A stretch of DNA of 64,000 nt from Liolophura sinensis (lineage: Eukaryota; Mollusca; Polyplacophora; Chitonida; Chitonidae): NCBI RefSeq assembly GCF_032854445.1, contig NC_088295.1:18961385-19025384 (forward strand), written 5' to 3'. Below the pieces are notes generated by a model. It saw only the letters and a program-made list of their open reading frames with translations, was not told the DNA's origin and searched no databases. Every line of letters starts with the position of its first letter. The stretch's first letter is position 1. Of this stretch, positions 39,839-47,993 are shown one piece after another. Made by a program: the position numbers and the translations under genes.

Positions 39839-40493
39839 ATCATAATCTTTCTGTTGGTGCTTTATATCCTTTATGCTTATGCAGGAGAGATTTTTCCAAT
39901 ACTTTTTTTCTTCATCCTTTGCTCATCCCTCTTGGAAAATAGACAACAAGTTCATAAATATTTGATTTATTTATTTATTTGATTGATGTTTTACGCCACA
40001 TAAATATTTGAGGTATGTTACATGATGTTTGTTTTCTTCATGCCGTGTTCAGGTACCCACGACGATGGACGATGCGTTCATGTGCTACGGCCCGGTTGTC
40101 CCTCACGGTTACGGAGTCTGCTACAATCCTCACCCCAACAACATCCTCGTGTGCGTCTCCTCATTTCATAGCTCTTCAGAGAGTGGCTCCGAATTCTTCG
40201 CATTGACTTTGGAAAGCAGTTTTCTGCAAATGTACGAGTTGTGTATGAAGCTCAGTGCTGGCAATGCCGATAACTATGCAAAGCAGCGCGTGAATGGTGT
40301 TTCCAGCAGTTCTTTAGCGTCCACTGACGCTACCAGTTGTCCACCAGTTAACGGGATCAATGGGAAACCTAACTGCCCGAAAAATGACTTGGACTCATCA
40401 AACGTGTGTAGTAACGGGGGTGTGGCTGGAGACAGTCCACGCCGGAACAAGCTGATGAGACAGAAGGACCGGAATTCTCTAGACCGGAAGTAG
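11643..40493 (+). CDS. CHAT: Choline acetyltransferase, intact copy A (14 coding exons, spliced)
   Basis: This enzyme transfers acetyl from acetyl-CoA to choline to make acetylcholine, in the cytosol of cholinergic neurons. Coding exons: 11643-11723, 23157-23351, 25394-25512, 25637-25690, 26791-26971, 28873-29050, 29766-29977, 31426-31526, 33469-33600, 35357-35479, 36083-36221, 36452-36514, 38593-38730, 40053-40493. All introns are GT-AG, phases match, and the total is 2157 nt (718 aa plus stop). Family signature 1 is at about 30-45 ([14 protein letters not shown]). Signature 2 spans 333-360, with catalytic His355 in [15 protein letters not shown] (479-484) holds the V-D-N that gives choline rather than carnitine preference, helped by Asn564. 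S-T-S (569-571) is the CoA-side motif. The length resembles insect ChAT, about 720 aa. VAChT lies upstream, and a broken duplicate follows. The least certain part is exon 1. Confidence 0.93.
12718..12776. repeat. (AT)n microsatellite
   Basis: An almost uninterrupted run of about 28 AT dinucleotides. The open frame of alternating I and Y across it is an artefact. Confidence 0.95.
15199..15231. repeat. G-rich run with G-quadruplex potential
   Basis: Thirty-three bases of almost only G with three T interruptions, giving at least four G-tracts on the + (coding) strand of intron 1. It could fold as a G-quadruplex in DNA or pre-mRNA. This is inference from composition. Confidence 0.7.
16305..16318. 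promoter_or_regulatory. Perfect palindromic X-box (RFX site)
   Basis: GTTGCCATGGCAAC is a perfect 14-bp palindrome and matches the classical X-box bound by RFX transcription factors. It lies in ChAT intron 1 outside the duplicated segment. Whether it is bound is unknown. Confidence 0.45.
17735..17742. promoter_or_regulatory. CRE palindrome TGACGTCA
   Basis: A perfect CREB/ATF consensus in ChAT intron 1, about 450 bp before a second one. Confidence 0.3.
18183..18197. promoter_or_regulatory. E-box CACGTG joined to CRE TGACGTCA
   Basis: A palindromic E-box (18183-18188) is followed one base later by a full CRE (18190-18197), just upstream of the 62-bp array. The pairing of two bZIP/bHLH-type palindromes suggests an enhancer, but this is inference. 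Confidence 0.35.
18269..18896. repeat. 62-bp tandem array, about 10 units
   Basis: The motif 'gtggactaaaccacg' recurs with exact 62-bp steps (anchor 'gactaaac' at 18331, 18393, 18455, 18517, 18579, 18641, 18703, 18765, 18827, 18889). Each unit also has 'ctgttaatgcctt' and 'gactctagtggtgatatc'. Units are mostly over 90% alike. GTGG and CCAC in the motif form a small inverted repeat. Confidence 0.93.
23157..23351 (+). CDS. CHAT: ChAT exon 2, copy A (residues 28-92)
   Basis: Starts [11 protein letters not shown], the acyltransferase family signature 1, and ends K-D-N-W before TGG|gtaaga. Acceptor is ctttgtcag. 195 nt, phase 0 at both ends. Confidence 0.95.
23352..25393 (+). other. ChAT intron 2, copy A
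   Basis: No gene recognised. About 1.2 kb of it (roughly 24073-25283) is missing from the matching B intron (47994-48937), while B has about 110 bp near 48182-48290 not found here. Confidence 0.75.
25394..25512 (+). CDS. CHAT: ChAT exon 3, copy A (residues 93-131)
   Basis: Encodes [20 protein letters not shown] and on to D-E-R-A-Q-L, matching the region of vertebrate ChAT with 'LPVNSSP'. Acceptor gcacag, donor cg|gtatgt; ends in phase 2. Confidence 0.95.
25637..25690 (+). CDS. CHAT: ChAT exon 4, copy A (54 nt, residues 132-149)
   Basis: A small exon encoding [17 protein letters not shown]. Acceptor ttacag, donor gc|gtgagt. Its length is a multiple of three, so skipping it would keep the frame. 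The 124-bp intron before it is featureless. Confidence 0.93.
25691..26790 (+). other. ChAT intron 4, copy A
   Basis: No gene recognised. About 115 bp (near 26243-26360) is absent from copy B. Confidence 0.7.
26791..26971 (+). CDS. CHAT: ChAT exon 5, copy A (residues 150-210)
   Basis: Encodes [20 protein letters not shown], which in this family is 'GQPLCMxQYYxLFSSYRxPG', then [13 protein letters not shown]. Acceptor tgttttag, donor cag|gtactc; ends in phase 0. Confidence 0.96.
26972..28872 (+). other. ChAT intron 5, copy A
   Basis: Carries a SINE insertion (27713-27819) that the B intron lacks. Otherwise AT-rich with no gene recognised. B also lacks about 85 bp corresponding to sequence near 28180-28265. 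Confidence 0.75.
27713..27819 (-). mobile_element. 5'-truncated SINE, present only in copy A
   Basis: On the minus strand it reads the molluscan SINE 3' part: 'gggctctgcccggtttccac', then 'cgtcgtataagtgaaatatt', 'cttgagcacggcgtaaaaca' and an AAAT tail. It is flanked by an 11-bp direct repeat, actattatctt (27702-27712 and 27820-27830). The matching B site (about 51115-51125) has one uninterrupted target-like sequence, so the insertion is a clean difference between copies. Confidence 0.88.
28873..29050 (+). CDS. CHAT: ChAT exon 6, copy A (residues 211-269)
   Basis: Encodes [20 protein letters not shown] and then [13 protein letters not shown] and [17 protein letters not shown], all strongly ChAT-like. 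Acceptor ctttcag, donor aag|gtaaaa; ends in phase 1. Confidence 0.96.
29051..29765 (+). other. ChAT intron 6, copy A
   Basis: Holds a degenerate SINE (29437-29610). Copy B (52264-53021) has about 45 extra bases near 52904-52950. Confidence 0.7.
29437..29610 (+). mobile_element. Degenerate tRNA-derived SINE (also at 52651-52820)
   Basis: Contains a B-box-like 'ggttcgaattcaacc', then 'aaataaataaa' and 'ccttgattacagagtaaaac', a decayed form of the 'cttgagtacggcgtaaaac' tail. Present in both copies, so it predates the duplication. Boundaries are approximate. Confidence 0.5.
29766..29977 (+). CDS. CHAT: ChAT exon 7, copy A (residues 270-340)
   Basis: Encodes [20 protein letters not shown] through N-R-W-F-D-K-T-M-Q. 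The end begins family signature 2 (R333-W-F-D-K). Acceptor ttcccag, donor cag|gtaaag; ends in phase 0. Confidence 0.95.
29978..31425 (+). other. ChAT intron 7, copy A
   Basis: No gene recognised. About 290 bp at its start is deleted in B together with the end of exon 7. Sequence near 30980-31165 is also absent from B. Confidence 0.7.
31426..31526 (+). CDS. CHAT: ChAT exon 8, copy A (residues 341-373), catalytic histidine
   Basis: Encodes [20 protein letters not shown]. His355 in E-H-S is the catalytic base of the choline/carnitine acyltransferases, and this completes signature 2. Acceptor tctgcag, donor acat|gtgagt; ends in phase 2. Confidence 0.97.
31527..33468 (+). other. ChAT intron 8, copy A
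   Basis: No gene recognised. A minus-strand open frame at 31657-31905 (82 codons) has a protein-like composition but no family I recognise; part of it is deleted in B. AT-rich elsewhere. Confidence 0.65.
33469..33600 (+). CDS. CHAT: ChAT exon 9, copy A (residues 374-417)
   Basis: Encodes [20 protein letters not shown] then Y-W-K-V-T, matching vertebrate 'ELPAPRRLRWK'. Acceptor gattgtag, donor cag|gtatat. 132 nt, phase 2 on both sides, so skippable in frame. Confidence 0.94.
33601..35356 (+). other. ChAT intron 9, copy A
   Basis: No gene recognised. A CRE palindrome lies at 34385-34392 (copy in B at 58771-58778). The matching B intron is 2 kb longer. Open frames at 33730-33966 and 34392-34814 differ from their B partners mainly by replacements or are shortened there, so they are not constrained coding sequence. 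Confidence 0.7.
34385..34392. promoter_or_regulatory. CRE palindrome TGACGTCA in intron 9
   Basis: Perfect CREB/ATF consensus, retained in copy B at 58771-58778. Confidence 0.25.
35357..35479 (+). CDS. CHAT: ChAT exon 10, copy A (residues 418-458)
   Basis: Encodes [20 protein letters not shown] and then [15 protein letters not shown], matching vertebrate 'SPDAFIQVALQLAFY'. Acceptor atttcag, donor aa|gtaagt. Confidence 0.96.
35480..36082 (+). other. ChAT intron 10, copy A
   Basis: 603 bp, nearly unchanged in B (605 bp). No feature recognised. Confidence 0.7.
36083..36221 (+). CDS. CHAT: ChAT exon 11, copy A (residues 459-505), choline-specificity motif
   Basis: Encodes [20 protein letters not shown] then R-V-D-N-I-R. 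The V-D-N at 481-483 is what separates choline from carnitine acyltransferases in mutagenesis of the rat enzyme. The acceptor (attggcag) has a poor pyrimidine tract; the join gives Y-Y-K-V-H-G-R-L-V, which aligns without a gap to vertebrate ChAT. Donor acg|gtaagg. Confidence 0.94.
36452..36514 (+). CDS. CHAT: ChAT exon 12, copy A (63 nt, residues 506-526)
   Basis: A small exon encoding [21 protein letters not shown]. Acceptor tatcacag, donor cag|gtgggt, phase 0 both sides. The 230-bp intron before it is featureless. Confidence 0.93.
36515..38592 (+). other. ChAT intron 12, copy A
   Basis: Mostly filled by the 33-bp minisatellite array (separate entry). The matching B intron is only 998 bp because its array is shorter. 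Confidence 0.85.
36877..38270. repeat. 33-bp minisatellite array, expanded in copy A
   Basis: About 40 units of 'ccacattgatgatttaatat' plus 'aatagcgatgcct', with diverged units at both ends. A higher-order repeat of 460 bp is visible: text from about 37141 to 37630 recurs almost unchanged from 37601 to 38090. Minus-strand open frames across it (repeats like [11 protein letters not shown]) follow from the 33-bp period (11 codons) and are not genes. Confidence 0.95.
38593..38730 (+). CDS. CHAT: ChAT exon 13, copy A (residues 527-572)
   Basis: Encodes [20 protein letters not shown] and ends [11 protein letters not shown]. Asn564 and the S-T-S triad (569-571) match ChAT. Acceptor tttgtag, donor caa|gtaagt, phase 0. 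Confidence 0.96.
39607..39840 (+). mobile_element. Molluscan-type SINE with (ATAA)n tail (B copy: 62893-63110)
   Basis: Core from 39691: 'tcgtgggtttcccgagcccg', 'aaaatgctgatcgctgtcg', 'ttgagtttggcgtaaaact', then about 14 ATAA units (39783-39840; about 10 in B at 63069-63110). Shared by both copies, so older than the duplication. The 5' end is approximate. Confidence 0.75.
39961..40000 (-). mobile_element. SINE tail fragment next to exon 14 (B copy: 63306-63345)
   Basis: Reads 'tgatttatttatttatttga' followed by 'ttgatgttttacgcca', the reverse complement of a SINE 3' end. Only the last 40 bp remain, about 50 bp before the last ChAT acceptor. Confidence 0.6.
40053..40493 (+). CDS. CHAT: ChAT exon 14, copy A (last exon, residues 573-718)
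   Basis: Starts V-P-T-T-M-D-D and [11 protein letters not shown], matching the final core of ChAT, then SSFHSSSES. After about residue 645 comes a hydrophilic Ser/Asn-rich tail of roughly 70 residues ending in a basic stretch ([19 protein letters not shown]), longer than in vertebrates. Acceptor gtgttcag; stop TAG 40491-40493. Confidence 0.96.
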   Translation, partial: VPTTMDDAFMCYGPVVPHGYGVCYNPHPNNILVCVSSFHSSSESGSEFFALTLESSFLQMYELCMKLSAGNADNYAKQRVNGVSSSSLASTDATSCPPVNGINGKPNCPKNDLDSSNVCSNGGVAGDSPRRNKLMRQKDRNSLDRK

Positions 40494-40707
40494 TGGGTTC
40501 ACGGAGAATTATGTGCACATGTTAAAACTGTGATGAGATGTTAGGTTGTTATGGTCAGATTAATACGGCTTGTTAATTAGGCTGTAGGATAAAATTCATA
40601 TATATGACAATGGGTTAAGTAAGGTGTAGTTAGATTGATTGTTCCTCAAAAACCTTTGTCGTCCTACTATGGTGCTACATATAACACCGGAGGAAATCCA
40701 TTACAGC

Positions 40708-40713
40708 AATAAA
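40708..40713 (+). terminator. Candidate poly(A) signal of ChAT copy A
   Basis: AATAAA 215 nt after the stop. Whether it ends every transcript matters because the copy B exons lie downstream. Confidence 0.45.
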
Positions 40714-42533
40714 CATGAGACAGTTTTTTCATTTTGTTAACGACAGTTGTGAAACTCCTGGTGGTGATTTATCGCAGATTCTTCTGCAGGGCTCGGGAAT
40801 GATTTATATATGTCCACGTGGAGCTGACAGTTATGGCTATTTTTCACAATGATTAAGCTGTCAGACAATTAGACATTGCCGTAGTTAATCCCCGTTTCGC
40901 CTGTTACTAAACAGGATGTAATTCTGTACAAGCAGAGCACGTGTTCAGTCGGCTTGTTCTCAGTGATACATATTGCATGTGAGGAGGCATGCAGTTTTTG
41001 TAACGTACATGATGAACTTATTGTATTCCGCAATGTACTAGTCAAACTTCCATGGGATCACATACACCTCGGGCAATTTAAACTGTCTGTCGTAAGATAT
41101 ATTCTGGAACGATAAATAATCATTGCAAATGTACTTGGTTTTGTTCCAGATTGGGGAATATGTTGTATATCAATGTTGACGGGATAGTTTATGTAGGTCT
41201 ACATGACAGATGATCAACAATGACGATTTTAACATTTTTTATGACCAGTACTATTAATGTTGAATCTTGGCTTTGTATGTATTTACCTGTTAAACAAGTA
41301 ACTGTTATGTAAGCCGTCGGATTCGGTTGGTACGGCTCCACAATCTTGTTTACCATTACAACTGGATTGTTTGTTGAGGAGATTACTTGTAAGGAGTAAT
41401 CTCACGAACTAATATATCTATTGATGTTACTCTGTTGATATTACTAGCCTAGTGGTAATGCATTCTTCATCCTATTTCATCTATTACCGTTCTATAAACC
41501 AAACTTTAAAGGATGTTACAAGATGCTTAGTAACTTTAAAATCATCTTTTTTGTTCTTTATTGTTAGAGTTATTATCACTGGAATAACCTTTTACACACT
41601 TCTAAAGTAATATTACCTAGAATTATCACTAAAAATCCCATATATGAATGTTAATTACATTGCAAGAATTTATTCCAGTTCAGTAATGAATATAGATTTT
41701 CATTGTTCAAAGCTGTACTGGCTGCTGTCCGATCAGTTTGATATTGAATATATTTAATATGTGATGTTTTTGTGTATTGCGGTAGACGCCAATTAGAGGC
41801 ATGGAGACTGTGTAGACATACACACGGTGTAATGAACTCGCCATGGTGAGTGGGGTATCGGCTGGGAATCACTTGCCAGTTTCTCACCTGTGCCTCTGTA
41901 ATGTACATGCTTCATTAACTTTACACCAGCCGTTTCCGTTTGATTTGTGGTAAAATATTTATAAAAGAGAAATTAGCGAGCGCTTATGAGATCTGCCATT
42001 ACGACTGAGTGGAGCCTGGCGATGATTTGTTGAGAGTAAGTCGAACCCCAGTCGACACACACATCTGTGCTCGGCTTTATAAACCCCTATGAAAAGGAAA
42101 TAAAGCGGTATTTTACACTTACAACAAAGCAAACATGGCCTACAATTATTTATTTCCTGCATACGCCTCATATCAAATTAAGTTTGATTGTCTAAGATGG
42201 CTATCAGCCAAGATTTATGAGAGACTTAGAGAAATTCAATACAAGGAGCGAATGGAGGCCTGCCTACAGGAATATCGATATGATTATTAAAACATGTGTT
42301 TTCCCTCAGATACAATTAACAATGCCTGTTTTTTGTTAAGCTATCGTTTGAAAGTGATATTTAACAATTTTAACGGTTTGATAAGTTGAAAATGCCGAAA
42401 TAAAAACATAAATAACTTTTGAATATTCCGAATACAATAAAAACATTCTGACTTGCCGTAAGATATGCCTCAAGAAATGACATCCATGTTTGAGACTTAC
42501 AAAATTTATATCGCACGTAGGCGTTTTGTACAT

Positions 42534-42541
42534 TGACGTCA
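42534..42541. promoter_or_regulatory. CRE palindrome TGACGTCA in the spacer
   Basis: Perfect CREB/ATF consensus between ChAT copies A and B. Confidence 0.25.
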
Positions 42542-44180
42542 ACGTTTACCATCCTTGTGTGGAACTGTGGTTTCCTTTCATGTTTAATTAAATACACCAA
42601 TGAGTTTTTTAAATTATGAAGTAAATTTGCCGCTGGGCGAGAAACATTGGTCATAAGAAATAGAACACAACGAAAACAACGACATTAATTGCAAATGCCT
42701 TGTTTAAAAATGCATAGTGAAACTTAACTTGATCTCACAGAACAATTCAAACTTTTCTGAAAGATGTCATTCCGTCTTGTTTGGCGTTCTCACATTTTAG
42801 TTTACAGTTTTGTGGTTTGTTTATGTGTTTGCTGTAAGACGTTATAAGATGCCTCTTTGTCGTCATCAGTGCTTAATCAGAGATGCCAAGTTGCCAGGAC
42901 GCGGAATCTTCTCGACTAGGCCTGTAATTTACTCACTCTCCTACAATACGCGGATTGTGTCCCAGAGGCTCCTCGGGGCTCAAAAAACCCGATCGCTGTT
43001 AAACAGGGGGTCTGTGAGGACAGCCAGTCTGAAGAGGCAATTCGACAAGCACTTGGAGAGAGTGGAGTAGAAGTGACATGGCCAGAACACCATCCAGGAT
43101 TGGAATGTAACGGTCACGTCTTCCAGCAGTTTGCAATTGTAAATCAAAACTAAACACACTGACACTTCTCCACATCCTCCCCTGCTTTCACACGCCTAAA
43201 GCTTGTCTTTTTTCTGGTTGAAATTAGAATTACACTGCAACATCATTCAAGACTTCTTAAAAAATCCCTGAAATTGGCATGGAACTTCGAGAGTTATATG
43301 TGATGACATAATGAAGTATTTCTGGTCATCCTATCACTGGTTGAGACGACACCAAACTAATGACATTTCCATGTGAAACGCACGAAACTGCGTGTATACG
43401 TGGGGAACGCGCTGTTTTTGTTATTATGTGCAATCAGAAATAATCCCTTGAGGGGTTAGTTTTGATTCCTGTGCACCAAATCACGCGAGAGGAATTTGTG
43501 TTAAGCGGAGTTATTCCCCTTTAAACTTCCAGTAAACATATATCTGTTCACGAATGTCGTTTAATTCGCATTCACAAACCATGTATTCATATGGTATCCG
43601 CCATTAATATATGTACACTCCATCGGGGCAATTTATTCATTATTCAAAAGGGGAATAGCTATAATTTGCCTTCTTGCATCCTAGGCTAAAGAGCATAGTG
43701 TATGAGTGACGTTTCCTGTTTATTTAACGTGGCGTATCTCATGGTTTCGGGAGAATTCCAGATTAAAAGTTCATTTATGAAAAAACAAATGACTGTAGTC
43801 AGTTAGCGCTATTAAAGCACTCGTCTGAAATAACTAAAATCATATTATTTGTGTTGTCCCGAACCTCTGGTCTTTCAGTGTGTTGATATACATTGACGCT
43901 TTTGTTTTCAAATTCTGCTTCTTCAGGATAATGCCATGCCAAAGACACCTGCAATTATGCCCACTCCAGTCATAGTGCATTGGCACAGGCCACCCAATGT
44001 GTGTCAAGTGATGAATTAATAAGGTATTGGATATGAATATTAAGCAGTCCTAAAATAGTTGTAAACTTCACGAGATAAACGCGGATTAACAAAAGGTTGC
44101 AAATATACTTAATCCCTGACTTCAGATTAGCAGTGTCTGATTATAGTGTTATCTTTCATTAAGACCTTTCCTAATCTACA

Positions 44181-44384
44181 ACCAATGCGGTCGCTGTGAG
44201 TTCAAGTCCAGCTCATGCTGGCGGCCGTACATGAGAAGGTCTGTCAGCTACCTGCGGATGGTCGTGGGTTTCCCCCGGGATCTGCCCAGTTTCCACCCAC
44301 CATAATGCTGGCTGCCGTCGTATAAATGAAATATTCTTGAGTACGGCGTGAAACACCAATCAAAAAAAAAAAAAAAAAAAAAAA
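44181..44384 (+). mobile_element. Full SINE with poly(A) tail and target-site duplication
   Basis: A tRNA-like head with B-box text (gagttcaagtccagc) is followed by 'ggtcgtgggtttcccccggg', 'ccaccataatgctggctgcc', 'cttgagtacggcgtgaaaca' and about 23 A. The flanking direct repeat cctaatctaca (44170-44180 and 44385-44395) proves retroposition. This tail family is widespread in molluscs. Confidence 0.92.
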
Positions 44385-45799
44385 CCTAATCTACACATTA
44401 CCTTTCTGCATGCTGTATGGTACTGGTTACACCGACTTAAATAGCAGGTACTAACAATTTCCCATGGTCACTGTGAGATAAACCGATTATGCTGCAGGTT
44501 TTAACGCCTGCTTAACTCAAGCAGATTTGTCTTATTATACCTCACCAGTAGATTCTCTGTGTTGTTGTTTCGGTAATGCAACAAAACGTTATAGCTACAC
44601 CACAACACTCAACGTTGTGAACGGGCATGGGAGAGCATCAAGCTTGGTGCTTAACGCATGCAACCGTAAACCTACCAGTTTGTTAAACACCGATTGTGCC
44701 AAGTCGATCAATCTGGGGACATCTCACTAACACAGGTGGATAAGTCACATACTCGTTCTGCAGATTCATTGTTAGTGATTGAGAACAATGTAGTCAAAGT
44801 ATTCCCTATTCCGAAAGTTGTTTGTAAATTTGCAAACAGTTTAATGTGGGAAAATGTTCGTAAGGTGCACAAAGGTTACCGGATTTAACGTGGAAACGTA
44901 TCTGTAGATATGGGTCGAGTGTCGCCTTTTTGCACTGAGCAACAAGAACGCCTCAGACAGAACACAGTGCTACTCCGACATGTGAGATGTCCAGAAGCGA
45001 AACAGAAGACCACCAGTTGTGTATCAGCTGACTCCTAGAAACACGAAGTAGACAAATGCTACCAAAGACCAAATGTTAAACTGCGAAAAGCTCAAATACA
45101 GCTGACACAGTCTTTAAGAAACAGTACAACTTCTCTGAGATTTTATAAGAACATGGGTTATCTTCAGAGAACTTGTAAGCCCAAGACCAGCACAGATACA
45201 ACTAAGTTTTCCCGGAACAAAGACAAGACACACGAGCTTTCCCAAGTCAGGGGAACCAGCTCACGCCTACCCACAACTCCCACTTATGATGGAAACTGTG
45301 GTCCAGAGGGAGTCAAAACTGACTCAAACAAGCATGGCTATCCTCGAAAGAAAGCTCTAAAATGGACACACCCGGTTCCAGTTGCTTAAATAAGTACATA
45401 GTTGACCAGAAGCACTGTGCAGCTTCTGTGTACTAAGATTTCTGTACACAGAACAAACCCACGGACCCTGTTCAGCAAGCATCTCTTATGTCTTCTCAGA
45501 TACGGCCCAAGAACGATCGTAAGGGATGTTAACATGAAAAAGCACGATTTTATTTGGGGTGCTCAAAGACATAAAGACCTCCAAAAACCCTGTATCAACA
45601 TAATTAACCAGAAGCAAGAGTATCCATGTGTTTTAAAGAGAAAAGAGCAAGCTGATGGATATATATCTACCAGGGCACCGGCTGCAGATATCACCACTGT
45701 TGATGTCGTTGTTCACCACGACTGAAGAGACGGAGGGTATTTATCCGTCGCGAGGCGTTCCCAGAAGAATCTGCCGATCATGTGTGAAATTTCCAGTCC

Positions 45800-47798
45800 T
45801 ATTATTTTAACACTTCACAGTTTGTCACGGCATCATTTATTCCTGAAATTTATAACAGCACAAATGAAATGCTCGTATAGACAAATTCCTGCTATGATCA
45901 TCTATTACTCACACTCTTTTATCTTTTTATTGAATAACAGTCTGGATGAAGTTGGTTTCATCCTTTAGCTGATTCAAATCGCCCTGGGAGACCAAATGAA
46001 AACCCCGCAGACAACTGGGATAAACGAAGGTTGAGCAATCACTGGACACAAGGGAGTCTGCTAGCTGAACACAATGTTTTGATGGGCTTACGTTGCCAGC
46101 ATAAATGGCCTATGATTACCGCCACAGAGAAATAAGATTTGGAAAAGGGACAACTTCCCAGTTGGAAAGATTAAGGCAATTCGATCTTCACCAGTTCTAT
46201 TGATTGGGCAAACAATGTTCACACACACTCGAAGCCTTTGTGAATTGTCCATCCACATATCACCAACAAGGCCGTGTTTTCACGGATACAAATTTCGTGA
46301 TTTCGGTTAGGCTGGAGTGTTTGGGGAAGCACTCCCGGATTAGCGGCTCAACAAGCCAGTCGGAACAGTGAGTATGTCGGAAAATGCTCCAGCCAGATCC
46401 TCCACTCGTGTCTTTTTTCACTTTCTAGATTGTTTGGTCTACCCCTCCTCTATATGCCCCCCCCCTCTCTTCTGCAGCACACCCCCAATCCCCTCCACCA
46501 CTTGGAGCAAGACGCAGTTAGACGAGCAGCTTGGCTCGGACTATGTTGCCTTGATATACATGCGAATGATGAAAGGTTGGCCAGGGATGTCACGAGAGGA
46601 AAGCTAAGACAAATATCTCCGTCCGCCCAAATCAATGGTTTCTGAGACGGGGAGACCCTGCTTCTATCATGTCCGACTTCATAAAGTGGCAAATAAGATT
46701 ATTTGTGTTGGTTGAACCGAGTAGCGAATCCCCCTTTCTATAAATGTCGATGACTCGGAGCCCCTGTTCGATTTTTCCTCCTCCAAGCCCACAATGTCCC
46801 AGCAAAAGTTGACCTAGGTTGCTCATCCATAGCCCTGTTTACACACAGCCTCTGCTTTATGGTCTTAGCATGCTCCCGCATACCATCCCGTTCCCTCATT
46901 TTCAAACACATTGGTTAGACTCTTCTCAGCATCCAATTGTTACATCAGAAGTGGAACGCGTTTGCAAAACACTTCAGAATAAGACTGTTTGACTGTGACC
47001 GCTCACAATAATTTGTGTTTAGTCCTAAACATGTTAAACATGCGACAGCTCTTTCCATTTTATATACTCACATCGTCAAGCATTCCAATGAGTATTATAA
47101 TGTTTGTTGAGAATGAAAGGATTTTAACTCCCATGAAAAACACTGCTCCGAATTCAAAGTTGACTAAAGTGTTTCTTCTCTTCCGGTTTCTTGAGTATTT
47201 CCTGAATATTTGTTCAAATATTGGACCAATTCTAAGATGCAGAAAAGCAGTTGAACTTTTATTACATCCTTTTGACATTCAATATGCTATGACATTATTA
47301 ACACAGTTTGCACCTTAACACCTTAACAAATCATTTTAAGCATAGGATGTATTAATATAATTTTCAACATGATTCATGCAGCAAATAATCTCAAGGAAGC
47401 TCTTGTTTTCTTACGATGGTGAAAATTGAAATTCCCTTCTATTTCCATGCGTGACATATTTTGAATATTATTCGTTTTGAGCACATTTAGTGTCAATAAT
47501 AAATTTTAGTTTGTCAATAATTAATTTTAGTTTCATCTATTAAAGGTTGTTTCTCATATCCAGATCATGTTCATACAAATAGAGGCCAGAATATTGGTTC
47601 TGTTTTCAGTGATATTCAGCTGATAAGAAATATTTATAGCTTTATCTTCTTCGAATCGTCATTTTTCTAGAAATTCTAATTTTGGTACCCCAGAAAACAG
47701 AAATATCTTTTTATTAGGAGAAAAGCTGTTGTACACTGCGTTATATAAACTTTTATTTTATTTTGTTGTGGTCAATATTTCCCTTCTTTTTTTGTCAG
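45800..47798. other. Copy B part of intron 1
   Basis: Matches 21125-23156 with small indels, including the same C-rich stretch. No promoter-like or coding element is recognised. Confidence 0.75.
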
Positions 47799-47993
47799 AA
47801 AGCCTTGTCCAACTTGCCCGTCCCGGATCTTCAGTCAACCCTGGACAAGTATTTGGCCATGGTCAAACCCATTGTAGAGGAAAAGCAGTACGATATCACC
47901 AAACAAATTGTAGCAGAGTTCGGTCAAAAAGTAGGCGATGGAGAATACCTGCAAGAAAAGTTAAAAACATACGCTGAAACCAAAGATAATTGG
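47799..47993 (+). pseudogene. ChAT exon 2, copy B
   Basis: Open and with good splice sites, but family signature 1 is altered: K-A-L-S-N-L-P-V-P instead of K-P-L-P-K-L-P-V-P, plus G-to-V later. The changed residues are those that match vertebrate ChAT in copy A. Confidence 0.85.

Larger units (their letters stand above)
38731..40052 (+). other. ChAT intron 13, copy A
   Basis: Contains a SINE with an ATAA tail (39607-39840) and a short reverse SINE tail fragment (39961-40000), both also in copy B. Nothing else recognised. Confidence 0.75.
21125..40660 (+). repeat. Duplicated block, copy A (intron-1 part plus ChAT exons 2-14)
   Basis: Sequence from 21125 matches 45800 onward, beginning at 'tattattttaacacttcac' after unrelated left flanks. 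The match continues past the last exon to at least 40660 (copy B reaches the window end). Copies are highly similar in exons and introns but have many indels. The right border cannot be placed because copy B runs off the window. Confidence 0.93.
40714..45799. other. Spacer between the two ChAT blocks
   Basis: Five kb with no recognised gene. It holds a full SINE (44181-44384) and a CRE palindrome (42534-42541). Several plus-strand open frames of 60-107 codons crowd 44527-45725 in A-rich sequence; they are hydrophilic, resemble nothing I know and may be chance or remains of an unknown exon. Confidence 0.55.
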
